Positions 1 through 8,701 of a DNA stretch of 47,595 nucleotides are shown piece by piece (position 1 is the first letter of the stretch; every line of letters begins with the position of its first letter). Under the pieces are notes generated by a model. That model worked only from the letters and a program-made list of their open reading frames with translations, did no database searches and was not told the origin of the DNA. Source of the stretch: DASRHY01 sp046765875 (GTDB lineage Bacteria; Actinomycetota; Actinomycetes; Propionibacteriales; Kribbellaceae); NCBI GenBank assembly GCA_046765875.1, contig JBKPSJ010000180.1:1-47595 (forward strand), written 5' to 3'. Both the position numbers and the translations under genes were made by a program.

Positions 1-438
1 GTCCACGGAGGCGATGTCGATCGCGCCGGAGAACGCGTCCAGCACGAACCCGGCCAGCCGCGGCGAGAACACCGCGTCGCCCTCGGCCACCCGGCGGATC
101 GAGTCGACCAGTTCGGTGCCGGTGATGTTCTTGGTGACGTAGCCGCGGGCACCGGCGCGGATCACGCCGATCACGTCCTCGGCCGCGTCCGACACCGAAA
201 GGGCCAGGAATTTGACGTCCGGGTGGCGCTGGTGGACCTGCTTGATCACCTCGGTGCCGCCGCCACCCGGCAGATGTACGTCGAGCAGGACCACGTCCGG
301 CTCACCGGCCACGATCGCCTTCACCGCACTGTCGACGTCGTGTCCCTCGCCGACGATCTCGACCGACGTACCGATCTCGCTACGGACGCCCGCCCGGAAC
401 ATGTCGTGGTCGTCGACCACCACTACCTTCGCGCTCAT
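1..438 (-). CDS. LuxR-type response regulator (3' end outside window)
   Basis: This is the receiver half of a NarL/LuxR-family response regulator. The start ATG is at 438 and 146 codons are visible before the window edge. The acidic pocket (Asp9-Asp10), phospho-acceptor Asp53 in LLDVHLPGG and the conserved Lys103 in GYVTKN are all present. The C-terminal HTH DNA-binding domain should lie beyond position 1. Its ATG overlaps the TGA of the upstream histidine kinase (ATGA, 435-438), so the two are translationally coupled and form one two-component system. The PspC domain on the kinase suggests envelope-stress sensing, but the regulated genes are not shown here apart from the divergent PspC gene as a plausible target. 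Confidence 0.93.
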   Translation of the reverse strand, partial: MSAKVVVVDDHDMFRAGVRSEIGTSVEIVGEGHDVDSAVKAIVAGEPDVVLLDVHLPGGGGTEVIKQVHQRHPDVKFLALSVSDAAEDVIGVIRAGARGYVTKNITGTELVDSIRRVAEGDAVFSPRLAGFVLDAFSGAIDIASVD

Positions 439-1775
439 CGGTCCATCTCCAGTCGTACCTCGGTCCCCATTCCCGGTGACGATCGCACCTGGGCGCGACC
501 ACCATGTCGTTCCATCCGTCCGATCACACTGTGCCGCAGACCCACCCGGTCCTCCGGTACCGCGTCGGCGTCGAAGCCCTTGCCACGGTCCCGGACGAAC
601 ATCTCCACCCGGTCGCCGTCGACCTCGACGAACACGTCGATCTTGTCAGCTCCGGAGTGCTTGGCGGCGTTCACCATCGCCTCACCGGCCGCGCGGACCA
701 GCGAGGAAAGCTCATCGGTCAGGTCGCAGTCCCCGACCGTGACCACCTCGACCGGTATCCCGTGCCGGTCCTCGACCTCGGCCGCGGCCCGTTTCGCCGC
801 GCCGACCAGGGTCTGGTCGGCCTGGTCCTTCTCGTCGTACAGCCACGACCGCAGGTCGCGCTCCTGGGTGCGGGCCAAGCGCATCACCGCGCGCGGGTCG
901 TGGGCCTGCTTCTGGATCAGCGTCAGCGTCTGCAGCACCGAGTCGTGCAGGTGGGCGGCCATGTCGGCACGCTCCTGGGTCCGGATCCGCTCGCTGCGCT
1001 CCGCGCTCAGGTCCCGGGTCAGCCGGTGCACCCACGGACCGGCGATCACGCCGATCCCGATGGTGGCCAGCAGCAACGACACCAGTACGTCGCCGGCCAT
1101 CGAGAGCTTGCCGTTCTGGACCAGGAACACCGTCACCGCGGTGCCGACCAGGATCAGCCCGATCGCCACCCGCAGCAGCGAGGTGAACCCGCCCTTGCCG
1201 AGCAGTACGCCGAGCAGCGGGAACCGCGGCGAGGTCTTCTTCCACTCCTCGCGCTGGGTGTCGTCGGCCTGCTTCCAGATCAGCGCCAGGCCGGTGACCG
1301 CGAACACCAGCGGCCAGAACATCTTGCCGCTGATTCCGAGCCCGGCCGACTGCAACAGCAACAGCAACCCGGCGCCGAGCACCAGCAGCGCGGTGAGCTG
1401 GCCCAGGTCCTCCTTGCGGCTGCGGGTCCGGGTGGTGCGCCGCCCGGTGTGCTCGGCCCAGGCCGCGCCCGGCGTCTTCGGGGCCGGCGCGGTTGCCGGC
1501 GGCATCAGGAACCACAGCGCGGCGTAGATCAGCACGCCGAACCCGCCGAAGACGGTCATCAGGATGAACAGCAGCCGGATCGTCCGGTCCGGTACGCCGA
1601 GATGGTCGGCCACACCGCCGGCGACGCCTGCCAGCACCCGCCCGTCCATCCGCCGGTAGGCCCGGCGTACCGGCGGGGTGCCGGATCCGGTCGGCGGCGC
1701 GCCTGCGGGCGGCACGTAAGCCCCGCCGGTGGGAGTTCCACCGGGTGGCGTTGAGGCATGGGCCGACTGAGTCAT
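435..1775 (-). CDS. PspC-domain sensor histidine kinase
   Basis: A membrane histidine kinase of the NarX/DesK type. After a Pro/Gly-rich N terminus comes a PspC domain (RRMDGRVLAGVAGGVADHLG) with its hydrophobic segment, then several membrane helices (including LTALLVLGAGLLLLLQSAG). A HisKA_3 dimerisation box follows (HLHDSVLQTL, phospho-acceptor His), then an HATPase_c domain (NAAKHSG N-box, DRGKGF G-box). Three in-frame starts (GTG 1790, ATG 1781, ATG 1775) lack a convincing Shine-Dalgarno site. I chose 1775 because MTQ starts are usual in this family. It is coupled to the response regulator by an ATGA overlap and divergent from a second PspC protein, a common actinobacterial arrangement in which the ligand is unknown. 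Confidence 0.92.
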   Translation of the reverse strand: MTQSAHASTPPGGTPTGGAYVPPAGAPPTGSGTPPVRRAYRRMDGRVLAGVAGGVADHLGVPDRTIRLLFILMTVFGGFGVLIYAALWFLMPPATAPAPKTPGAAWAEHTGRRTTRTRSRKEDLGQLTALLVLGAGLLLLLQSAGLGISGKMFWPLVFAVTGLALIWKQADDTQREEWKKTSPRFPLLGVLLGKGGFTSLLRVAIGLILVGTAVTVFLVQNGKLSMAGDVLVSLLLATIGIGVIAGPWVHRLTRDLSAERSERIRTQERADMAAHLHDSVLQTLTLIQKQAHDPRAVMRLARTQERDLRSWLYDEKDQADQTLVGAAKRAAAEVEDRHGIPVEVVTVGDCDLTDELSSLVRAAGEAMVNAAKHSGADKIDVFVEVDGDRVEMFVRDRGKGFDADAVPEDRVGLRHSVIGRMERHGGRAQVRSSPGMGTEVRLEMDR

Positions 1776-1919
1776 CCCCATGATCGTCACACGCGCGCGC
1801 GGCGGAAACCAGCAGGTTGCACCCCGATCGGTACCTCACCGTGGCTGTGCGGCCCGCCAGGGTAGCTCAGGGGTGATCCCCTATGGCACCGCCCGAAGGT
1901 GGGTAACACTATCGATGCC

Positions 1920-3323
1920 ATGGACCAGGAACCGAACGGCCCGGGCGGCGTCGACGCCGACCGGTTGCGCGACGTGCAGAGCTGGCGCCGCAGCCGCTCG
2001 GACCGGATGATCGCCGGCGTCTGCGGAGGGGTCGGACGTGCGCTGAACATCGACCCGGTGCTGATCCGGGTGCTGATCGCGGTGCTGACCATAGCGGGCG
2101 GCGCGGGCATCCCGATCTACATCGCGGCATGGCTGCTCATGCCCGAGGAGGGTGCCGAGAGTAGCCCCGCCCAGGAGATGTTCGGCCGTCGTGCCAGGCC
2201 GGACCACCCGTGGCTGTGGCCGGTCGTGATCGGGCTCGGGATCTTCTGCGCCGTCGGGATCTCGTCGTCGCTGAAGATCTGGCCGTTCTCGTTCCCCGGT
2301 CCGCTGCTCGTGGTGATCGCGATCTGGATCCTGCTGGCCCGTCGTAAGAACCAGCGGCGTGCCCGGATGCACCAGCACAGCAACTGGGGCGGCCACTGGC
2401 ACGGCGCCTCCCAGACCGGTGCCGAGACTGATGCTCCCACCGGCGCCCAGACCGGTGCACCGGCCGGTGCGGCAACCACGGCTTCCCCGGCGGACCCGTC
2501 GTACCCCGCGGGTCCGGCGTCCTCGGCCACACAGCGCATCCAGGATCGTCCGCAGGACCGTCCCCAGGACCGTCCGGCGGACCGTCCACAGGACAGCGCA
2601 ACCGTCAGCGCTGAGCCGGCCGCCGCCGGCGGTCCTGTGTGGACCGAGGACGACCCGCTCGGGCTGTACATCGACGAGCCGGCCTTCTCGCCCCCACCCG
2701 CGGCCGAGAACGCCGAGAAGGCACGGTCCGGGCGCAGTGGGCACGGCGGACTGGTCAAGTCCGCCGTGATGGTGCTCGCCGCCGCCGCGGTCGGGATCGC
2801 CTTGCTTGCTACCGCGACCCTGCCGATGGCACTGGCGATCGGCCTGCTCACGCTCGGTGCCGGCATGCTGCTCGGCGCGTTCTTCGGGCGCACCCGCGGG
2901 CTCTTGCTGCTCGCGGTGCCGCTGGCGGCCGCCGTCGGTGCCACCTCGACGTTCACCACCGTGCCGGACTTCGGCGACCTGGTGGTTTCCCCGACCACGC
3001 CCGTCGGCCCGGCCGACCCGCCGTACGATATCGGCGTCGGCACGCTCAAGGTCGACCTGACCAAGGCGACGTTCGAGCCGGGCGCGACGGTTAGGATGCA
3101 TGCCGATGTGGGCGAGGTCACGCTGGTGCTGCCGCCGAACGTCGACGTGGTCGGGCACGCCTCGGCCGATGTCGGCGAACTGAACGTGTTCGGCCAGCGC
3201 ACCGACGGCCACAAGCCGGTGCTGAACTTCAACGATCCCGGCCAGGACCTGAAGACCGGGCCGGATCAGGTGACCGTCGACATCGACGTCAAGATGGGCA
3301 GCATCGTGGTGGAGCGCGGATGA
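1920..3323 (+). CDS. PspC / LiaF-like membrane protein
   Basis: The N-terminal PspC domain (RSDRMIAGVCGGVGRALNID) is followed by membrane helices near residues 55-80 and 105-150. A low-complexity hydrophilic linker contains a QDRP tandem repeat, then come more helices. The C-terminal beta-rich domain (DIGVGTLKVDL, DVGEVTLVLP, DVGELNVFG) resembles the LiaF/DUF2154 cell-wall-stress domain. The start may be ATG 1920 or GTG 1899; neither has a good Shine-Dalgarno, so a leaderless mRNA is possible. It diverges from the PspC kinase operon, which suggests that this protein modulates, or is regulated by, that kinase (inference). Its stop overlaps the start of the next small gene (ATGA at 3320-3323). 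Confidence 0.88.
   Translation: MDQEPNGPGGVDADRLRDVQSWRRSRSDRMIAGVCGGVGRALNIDPVLIRVLIAVLTIAGGAGIPIYIAAWLLMPEEGAESSPAQEMFGRRARPDHPWLWPVVIGLGIFCAVGISSSLKIWPFSFPGPLLVVIAIWILLARRKNQRRARMHQHSNWGGHWHGASQTGAETDAPTGAQTGAPAGAATTASPADPSYPAGPASSATQRIQDRPQDRPQDRPADRPQDSATVSAEPAAAGGPVWTEDDPLGLYIDEPAFSPPPAAENAEKARSGRSGHGGLVKSAVMVLAAAAVGIALLATATLPMALAIGLLTLGAGMLLGAFFGRTRGLLLLAVPLAAAVGATSTFTTVPDFGDLVVSPTTPVGPADPPYDIGVGTLKVDLTKATFEPGATVRMHADVGEVTLVLPPNVDVVGHASADVGELNVFGQRTDGHKPVLNFNDPGQDLKTGPDQVTVDIDVKMGSIVVERG
2541..2595 (+). repeat. 12-bp tandem repeat inside PspC gene linker
   Basis: Four to five imperfect copies of a 12-bp unit (CAGGACCGTCCN) encode the peptide repeat QDRP-QDRP-QDRP-ADRP-QD in the cytoplasmic linker. 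Such in-frame units can expand or contract without breaking the frame. Confidence 0.8.
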
Positions 3324-3544
3324 GCACGACACCCGAGACTCCGCTGACGAACCCGAAGCCGCAGCGCAAGCGGCGCCGGCCGGACATCGCCGGGCTGATC
3401 GCCGGAACGCTGATCGCGGGCGGCGCGACGATCTGGATCCTGTACGACCAGAACGTTGTCGGGACTCACGAGATCGGCCTGTCGATCGCGCTGTTGCTGG
3501 TCGTGTCGGGCGTACTGGGTCTTGCCGCATCTGGCCGGAACTGA
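3320..3544 (+). CDS. Small two-helix membrane protein
   Basis: A 74-residue protein with a basic N-terminal tail (KPQRKRRRPD) and two predicted membrane helices (about residues 23-42 and 53-69), giving a hairpin with both ends inside. It is translationally coupled to the PspC/LiaF-like gene by an ATGA overlap, so it is probably made in step with it and may be a partner. I do not recognise a named family. Its function is unknown. Confidence 0.8.
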   Translation: MSTTPETPLTNPKPQRKRRRPDIAGLIAGTLIAGGATIWILYDQNVVGTHEIGLSIALLLVVSGVLGLAASGRN

Positions 3545-3690
3545 CCAGATGGGGCTGGCCATCGTCCGATGACTGTGGGATAGGCTGTGGAGCGCTTCGC
3601 AACACCAGGCCATGCTCGGTTGGGTGTTCGAGCGACACCGAAGGAGCCCGAGTGAGCCGGGTTCCGCCGAGTAGCAACAGGAGTTGTGTG

Positions 3691-3891
3691 ATGGTGCGCG
3701 GCACCGTGAAGTGGTTCAACGCTGACAAGGGTTACGGGTTCATCGCCGTCGAGGGTCAGGACGACGTGTTCGTCCACTGGAGCAAGATCAAGACCGACGG
3801 CTACAAGACTCTCGAGGACGGTCAGGCGGTCGAGTTCGAGGTTGTCGACGGCCCGAAGGGCCGCGAGGCGCACGAGGTCACGCCGGCCTGA
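3691..3891 (+). CDS. cspA: Cold-shock protein, CspA family
   Basis: A 66-residue single cold-shock domain (OB fold) that binds single-stranded nucleic acid. RNP1-like KGYGFI and RNP2-like DVFVHW motifs are intact, and KWFNADKGYGFI is typical of actinobacterial Csp proteins. ATG 3691 has a good Shine-Dalgarno (AGGAG, 3679-3683) and gives the standard family length. An upstream in-frame GTG at 3652 also has a strong Shine-Dalgarno (AAGGAG, 3641-3646) and would add 13 residues. The roughly 100-base untranslated leader after a TAGGCT -10-like box (3581-3586) suits a cold-shock mRNA. It is followed by a strong hairpin at 3916. Confidence 0.95.
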   Translation: MVRGTVKWFNADKGYGFIAVEGQDDVFVHWSKIKTDGYKTLEDGQAVEFEVVDGPKGREAHEVTPA

Positions 3892-3915
3892 ACCGAAGCA
3901 TCTCGTTGACGGTAA

Positions 3916-3942
3916 GGCCCCGACCGGCAACCGGTCGGGGCC
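3916..3942. terminator. Bidirectional hairpin terminator between cspA and soxG
   Basis: A perfect 12-bp stem (GGCCCCGACCGG / CCGGTCGGGGCC) closes a 3-base loop CAA. It sits between the convergent stops of cspA (3891) and soxG (3957). There is no U-tract, as is common for actinobacterial terminators. It can serve both transcripts. Confidence 0.85.
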
Positions 3943-3956
3943 CTGTCATGTCACGG

Positions 3957-4517
3957 TCATGTCAGCGCGGCGGACCTGTACTCGGTGGCCGCGTCCAGTA
4001 GCCAATCGCCCAGGTAACCGGCGAACGACGACCTGACCAGGACGAGGAACTCGCCGGCCTCGTCGATCAGGATCGCCTGCGTACGGGCGACCATCGTCTG
4101 CGCGCAGCGGCCGGTGAGCACCTGCGGATGCAGGTCGAGCGCACACCCCCTGGCCAGGACGTCCCGAACAGCCGAACCGGACAGCCTCAACGCAGTGCGC
4201 TGCGCGGACACGTCGATGACCGCGCCGCCGGGCGGCAGGTCCGATCTCAGCCGCCGTTCGAGGTCGTCGGTGTCGGGCGGCGCAAGCACCAGCCATTCGT
4301 CCGGGCCGAGCCACAGCACCAGCAGATCCCCGTCCCTGGCGTAGGTGTTCGGCTCCGCAGGCAGTGGCACGCCGAGTGAGGCACCTGCCGTCGCTCGAAC
4401 GTTGAGCTGGGTCAGGAACGGGACCTCAGCGATGCGCAGCGCACCGGCGGTCTCCGATTCCAGGGCGGCGAACGCATCGGCCAGCCGGGTCAGCGGACTG
4501 TACCTGCCGTCAGCCAT
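3957..4517 (-). CDS. soxG: Sarcosine oxidase, gamma subunit
   Basis: The gamma subunit of the heterotetrameric (TSOX) sarcosine oxidase, 186 residues, a structural partner that packs against the folate-binding half of SoxA. Family features seen include LVLWLGPDEWLVLAP, VIDVSAQRTALRLSG and the C-terminal VRSSFAGYLGDWLLDAA. ATG 4517 was chosen because it overlaps the soxA stop by 8 bases and gives the usual length; the open frame further upstream is inside soxA. It is the last gene of the betB-to-soxG operon and ends just before the shared hairpin at 3916-3942. Confidence 0.93.
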   Translation of the reverse strand: MADGRYSPLTRLADAFAALESETAGALRIAEVPFLTQLNVRATAGASLGVPLPAEPNTYARDGDLLVLWLGPDEWLVLAPPDTDDLERRLRSDLPPGGAVIDVSAQRTALRLSGSAVRDVLARGCALDLHPQVLTGRCAQTMVARTQAILIDEAGEFLVLVRSSFAGYLGDWLLDAATEYRSAALT

Positions 4518-7209
4518 CGCGCCGCGCTCCCTCCGGGTCGTACAGGACCGGTCCGGCCACATCGACGGGCACCGGCACTCCGCCGACAGCCACGTACAGC
4601 CGCTCGCCGAGCCGGTCCCGGCCGCTGCGTACCAGGGCGAGCGCAAACGTGCGGCCCAGGGCGGCGCTGTGGTAGCTGGAGGTGACGTGCCCCAGCATCG
4701 GTACCGGCGGCTCCGGCAACGTCGCCGTGGCGACCACCTGCGAGCCCTCGGGCAGCAGTAGGTCCGGGTCCGTCGGCAGGAGGGCGACCAAGTGCTTGCG
4801 ATCGGCCCGGCTGGTGTCGTCGCGCTGGTGCGAGCGCTTGCCGACGAAGTCCTGCTTCTTCTTCGAGACCACCCAGCTCATGCCGAGGTCCTGTGGCGTC
4901 ACCGTGCCGTCGGTGTCCTGGCCGATGATCGGGTACCCCTTCTCGGCCCGCAGGACGTGCATCGTCTCCGTTCCGTACGGCGTGATCCCGAACGGGGCGC
5001 CGGCCGCGTACACCGAATCCCACAGCCGAAGGCCGTCCCAGCCGCGCACGTTGATCTCGTACGCCAACTCACCGGAGAAGCTGATCCGGCAGACCCGCGC
5101 CCTCAGCCCGGCCACGACCGCGTCGCGCCAGGTCATGAACGGGAACGCGTCGACGCTCACGTCCAGATCTGGGGCAAGCCCGGCCAGCACCTCCCGGGAC
5201 CGCGGGCCGACCAGCGCGATCGTGGCCCAGTGGTCGGTCACCGAGGTGAGCCGCACGTCGAGGTCGGGCCACTCGGTCTGCAGCCACTCCTCCATCCAGT
5301 CCAGCACGATCGCCGCGTTGCCGGTCGTGGTCGTGGTCAGGAAGCGGTCCTCGGCCAGCCGGATCACCGTGCCGTCGTCGAACACCATGCCGTCGGCCTT
5401 GCACATCACGCCGTACCGGATGAAACCAGGCTTGAGTGTGCTGATCATGTTCGTGTAGAGCCGGTCGAGGAACTCGCCGGCATCTTGGCCCTGGACGTCG
5501 ATCTTGCCCAGCGTCGAGGCGTCCATGAACGCCACGCCCTCGCGCGCGGCCCGGCACTCCCGCAACACGGCCGTGGTCATGTCCTCGCCGGGCTGCGGGT
5601 AGTACCAGGGCCGCTTCCACTGCCCGACGTTCTCGAACAGCGCGGCGCGCTCGACATGCCACGAGTGGATCGGAGTGACCCGCACCGGGTCGAGCAGCGC
5701 GCCGCGGTCGCGGCCGGCCAGGGTGGCGAACCCTACCGGCGTGTACGGCGGCCGGTATGTCGTGGTGCCCAGTTCGCCGAGCGGCACGCCGAGCGTCTGC
5801 GCCAGGACACCGGCGGCCAGCACACCTGAGGTCTTGCCCTGGTCGTGCGCGGTACCGGCCGTGGTGTACCGCTTGACGTGCTCGACCGAGCGCAGGCCGG
5901 CACCGGTGGCGCGCAGCAGGTCGGACACCGTCACGTCGCGCTGGAGATCGACGAAGCGGGTGTCCGGTACGCCGGACCCGCAAGGCACCACCCAGAGGTT
6001 GACCGGTGCCGACTCGGAGACGGGGATCCCGGCCGCTGCGCCGACGACTTCGACCGCCTGGTCGCACTTGTCGGGCACGAACGTGCCGTGATCGGGATCG
6101 GTCCGCAGCCGGCCGCCGGCCTGGCTGTACAGATTCACCACCGGGTTCCAGCCGCCCGACACCGCCAGCAGGTCCGCGGCCAGCACGTGCTCGTGCGCGG
6201 CCGTACCGTCGACGAGCGCACAGACGCCGACCGACGTCACCTCCGGCTCGCCGTGGACTGAGACCACCTGGTGACCCGGGAGCACGGTGAGCCCCATCTC
6301 GCGGGCCCGCTGAGCTTGATCGCCCGGCTCCGATCTGGCATCGACCACAGCCACCTCGGCCCCGGCGGCGACCAGGTCGAATGCGGTGGCGTACGCGCTG
6401 TCGTTCGTGGTGAACACCACCGCCCGCCGGCCGGACAACACCGCGTATCGGTTCAGGTAGGTACGGACGGCACCGGCCAGCATCACGCCGGGGCGGTCGT
6501 TGTCCGGGAACGCGATCGACCGTTCGTGCGCGCCGGTGGCGAGCACCACATGGCCCGCGCGGATCCGCCAGACTCGTTCCCTCGAGACGTTCAACGGCGC
6601 CGCGGTACCCAGATGAGCGGTACGCCGTTCCACCGCGACCAGGTAGTTGTCGTGGTAGTAGCCGAACACGGTCGTCCGCCGGAGCACCCGCACCTCGTTG
6701 CTCAGGGCATCGATCTGCTCGTTCGTGTTGAGCAGGCTGCCGCCCAGCTCGGGCTGCTCGTCGGCGAGCATGACCCGCGCGCCGGAGGTCGCCGCGTCCT
6801 GGGCCGCGGCCAGACCGGCCGGACCGCCGCCGACCACCAGAACGTCGCAGTGCGCATGCATGGTGTCGTACCGCGCGGTGTCCGGCTCGGTCGCCAGCCG
6901 GCCCCGGCCGGACAGGCTGCTCGCCACCAGGCCGTCGTACAGCTCGATGGTCGTTGCCGGGAGCATCGGTTCGGGGAACGGCGCGTCGACCTGGACGACC
7001 GCGGACGGCTCCTCGCTGCCGGCCGAGACGATGCCGCGCGGCCGGTCGAGCGCGACGCTGCGCGCCACCACCCGTACGCCGTTGGCCAGCAGCGCCGACG
7101 CCAGCGTGTCACCGGCGAAGCCCTGATACGCCTTGCCGTCGAACGTGAACCCGATCGGCGCCGACCGGTCCACCCGGCCACCGGACGCGAGCCGGAGATC
7201 CCCGGTCAT
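4510..7209 (-). CDS. soxA: Sarcosine oxidase, alpha subunit
   Basis: The alpha subunit of heterotetrameric sarcosine oxidase (about 899 residues). It binds NAD and tetrahydrofolate, and the methyl of sarcosine leaves as 5,10-methylene-THF. Domain order: a small ferredoxin-fold N-terminal domain (FTFDGKAYQGFAGDTLASAL), a Rossmann domain (VLVVGGGPAGLAAA near residue 125), then a GcvT/aminomethyltransferase-like half with its C-terminal barrel. Start ATG 7209 overlaps the soxD stop (ATGA), and residues upstream of it in frame look unrelated. The gene order soxB-soxD-soxA-soxG is canonical. The usual actinobacterial context with glyA is missing; here it belongs to a betaine operon. Confidence 0.97.
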   Translation of the reverse strand: MTGDLRLASGGRVDRSAPIGFTFDGKAYQGFAGDTLASALLANGVRVVARSVALDRPRGIVSAGSEEPSAVVQVDAPFPEPMLPATTIELYDGLVASSLSGRGRLATEPDTARYDTMHAHCDVLVVGGGPAGLAAAQDAATSGARVMLADEQPELGGSLLNTNEQIDALSNEVRVLRRTTVFGYYHDNYLVAVERRTAHLGTAAPLNVSRERVWRIRAGHVVLATGAHERSIAFPDNDRPGVMLAGAVRTYLNRYAVLSGRRAVVFTTNDSAYATAFDLVAAGAEVAVVDARSEPGDQAQRAREMGLTVLPGHQVVSVHGEPEVTSVGVCALVDGTAAHEHVLAADLLAVSGGWNPVVNLYSQAGGRLRTDPDHGTFVPDKCDQAVEVVGAAAGIPVSESAPVNLWVVPCGSGVPDTRFVDLQRDVTVSDLLRATGAGLRSVEHVKRYTTAGTAHDQGKTSGVLAAGVLAQTLGVPLGELGTTTYRPPYTPVGFATLAGRDRGALLDPVRVTPIHSWHVERAALFENVGQWKRPWYYPQPGEDMTTAVLRECRAAREGVAFMDASTLGKIDVQGQDAGEFLDRLYTNMISTLKPGFIRYGVMCKADGMVFDDGTVIRLAEDRFLTTTTTGNAAIVLDWMEEWLQTEWPDLDVRLTSVTDHWATIALVGPRSREVLAGLAPDLDVSVDAFPFMTWRDAVVAGLRARVCRISFSGELAYEINVRGWDGLRLWDSVYAAGAPFGITPYGTETMHVLRAEKGYPIIGQDTDGTVTPQDLGMSWVVSKKKQDFVGKRSHQRDDTSRADRKHLVALLPTDPDLLLPEGSQVVATATLPEPPVPMLGHVTSSYHSAALGRTFALALVRSGRDRLGERLYVAVGGVPVPVDVAGPVLYDPEGARRDG

Positions 7210-7484
7210 GGGGTCACCGGCCGAGGCTCGTCCAGCTTGTACACCACAAGGATCCGATCGGTCGAGGTATCGCGCAGTACGTTGAACCAGCGCCGGCAGC
7301 CCGCCGAGTGGCACCAGCGCTCGGCGAACGGGCCACGCGGGTTGTCCCGGAAGAACAGGTACCGCGCCCACTCCTCGTCGGACAGCATCACCGGGTCGGC
7401 CGGGTACGGCACGTGCGCCTGGCCGCCGTAGTGGTACTCGGCTTCGTCACGGGGCCCGCACCACGGGCACGAGATCAGCAGCAT
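7206..7484 (-). CDS. soxD: Sarcosine oxidase, delta subunit
   Basis: The small zinc-binding delta subunit (92 residues). Cys ligands are visible in CPWCGPRDEAEY at the N terminus and in the later WCHSAGCRRWFN motif. ATG 7484 overlaps the soxB stop by one base and gives the family's usual size; the longer open frame upstream is a shadow of soxB. Its stop overlaps soxA by ATGA. It acts only within the SoxBDAG complex in the cytoplasm. Confidence 0.95.
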   Translation of the reverse strand: MLLISCPWCGPRDEAEYHYGGQAHVPYPADPVMLSDEEWARYLFFRDNPRGPFAERWCHSAGCRRWFNVLRDTSTDRILVVYKLDEPRPVTP

Positions 7485-8701
7485 CAGTGCGCCACCGCCG
7501 CGGCACCGTGCTCGTCGATCAGCGCGCCGGTGGTGAACCGATCCAGCGCGAACGGCGCGTTCAACGGGTGCGGCGCGTCGTGCGCGACGGTGTGCGCGAA
7601 GCACCAGCCAACCCCGGGCGTCGCCTTGAACCCGCCGGTACCCCATCCGCAGTTCAGGTACAGCCCGTCCACCGGCGTCAGTCCGACGATCGGCGACGCG
7701 TCCGGGCTGACGTCGACAATGCCACCCCAGGTACGCAGCACGTGCGCCCGCGCGAAGATCGGGAACAGCTCGACCGCTGCGGCCATCTGCTGCTCGATGA
7801 CGTGGAAGGCGCCGCGCTGGGTGTAGGAGTTGTACGCGTCGATACCGGCACCGAGCACCAGCTCACCCTTGTGCGCCTGGCTGACGTACACGTGCACGGC
7901 GTTCGACATGACCACGGTGGGGTGCACCGGTTCGAGAAGTTCCGAGACCAAGGCCTGCAGAGGGTGGCTCTGGATCGGCAGCGGCAGACCCACCATCGCC
8001 GCGAGCACCGACGAGTGCCCGGCCGCCGACAGCGCGAGCCGGCCGCAGGCGATGTCGCCACGGGTTGTCCGTACGCCAATGACCCGGCCGTCACGGACGT
8101 CGATCCCGGTGACCTCGCAGTTCTGGATCAGGTCCACGCCCAGCTGGTCGGCACGACGGGCGAACCCCCAGGCGACGTAGTCGTGCTTGGCGATCCCGGC
8201 CCGCGGCTGGTACGTCGCCCCCAGCACCGGATAGCGCACATCCGGCGACACGTTGACGATCGGGCAGACCTGCCTGACCTCGGCCGGGTCCAGCCACTCG
8301 GCGTCGACGCCGTTCAGCTTGTTCGCCTGCACGCGGCGGACGCTGTCACGCACGTCCTGCAGGCTGTGCGCCAGGTTCAGCACGCCGCGCTGGCTGAACA
8401 GGATCGGGTAGCCGAGGTCGTCCTCCAGCCCCTCCCACAGCTTCAACGCGTGCTCGTAGATACCCGAGCTCTCATCCCACAGGTAGTTGGACCGGATGAT
8501 CGTCGTGTTGCGGGCCATGTTCCCGCCGGCCAGCCAGCCCTTCTCCAGCACGGCGACGTTGGTGATCCCGTGGTTCCTGGCCAGGTAGTACGCCGTTGCC
8601 AGGCCGTGCCCGCCCGCTCCGACCACGACGACGTCGTACGAGGGCTTGGGATCGGGGTTGTGCCACAGGAAGTCGGGGTGCTCGGGCAGTTCCTCAGGCA
8701 C
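7484..8701 (-). CDS. soxB: Sarcosine oxidase, beta subunit
   Basis: The catalytic flavoprotein subunit (405 residues) that oxidises sarcosine to glycine using FAD and covalent FMN. The Rossmann motif VVVVGAGGHGLA is near residue 24. His173 in AKHDYVAWGFAR matches the histidine that carries covalent FMN in characterised TSOX enzymes, at essentially the same residue number. The C-terminal WGTGGFKATPG is conserved. The start is GTG 8701, which overlaps the upstream dimethylglycine oxidase gene by 8 bases; earlier in-frame codons lie inside that gene and read as unrelated sequence. Product H2O2 implies aerobic operation. Confidence 0.96.
   Translation of the reverse strand: MPEELPEHPDFLWHNPDPKPSYDVVVVGAGGHGLATAYYLARNHGITNVAVLEKGWLAGGNMARNTTIIRSNYLWDESSGIYEHALKLWEGLEDDLGYPILFSQRGVLNLAHSLQDVRDSVRRVQANKLNGVDAEWLDPAEVRQVCPIVNVSPDVRYPVLGATYQPRAGIAKHDYVAWGFARRADQLGVDLIQNCEVTGIDVRDGRVIGVRTTRGDIACGRLALSAAGHSSVLAAMVGLPLPIQSHPLQALVSELLEPVHPTVVMSNAVHVYVSQAHKGELVLGAGIDAYNSYTQRGAFHVIEQQMAAAVELFPIFARAHVLRTWGGIVDVSPDASPIVGLTPVDGLYLNCGWGTGGFKATPGVGWCFAHTVAHDAPHPLNAPFALDRFTTGALIDEHGAAAVAH

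Noticed and set aside
435..3728. Long open frames antisense to the histidine kinase and the PspC genes
   Set aside because: They are low-complexity, Arg/Pro/Gly-rich by-products of GC-rich third positions, without family motifs or ribosome sites.
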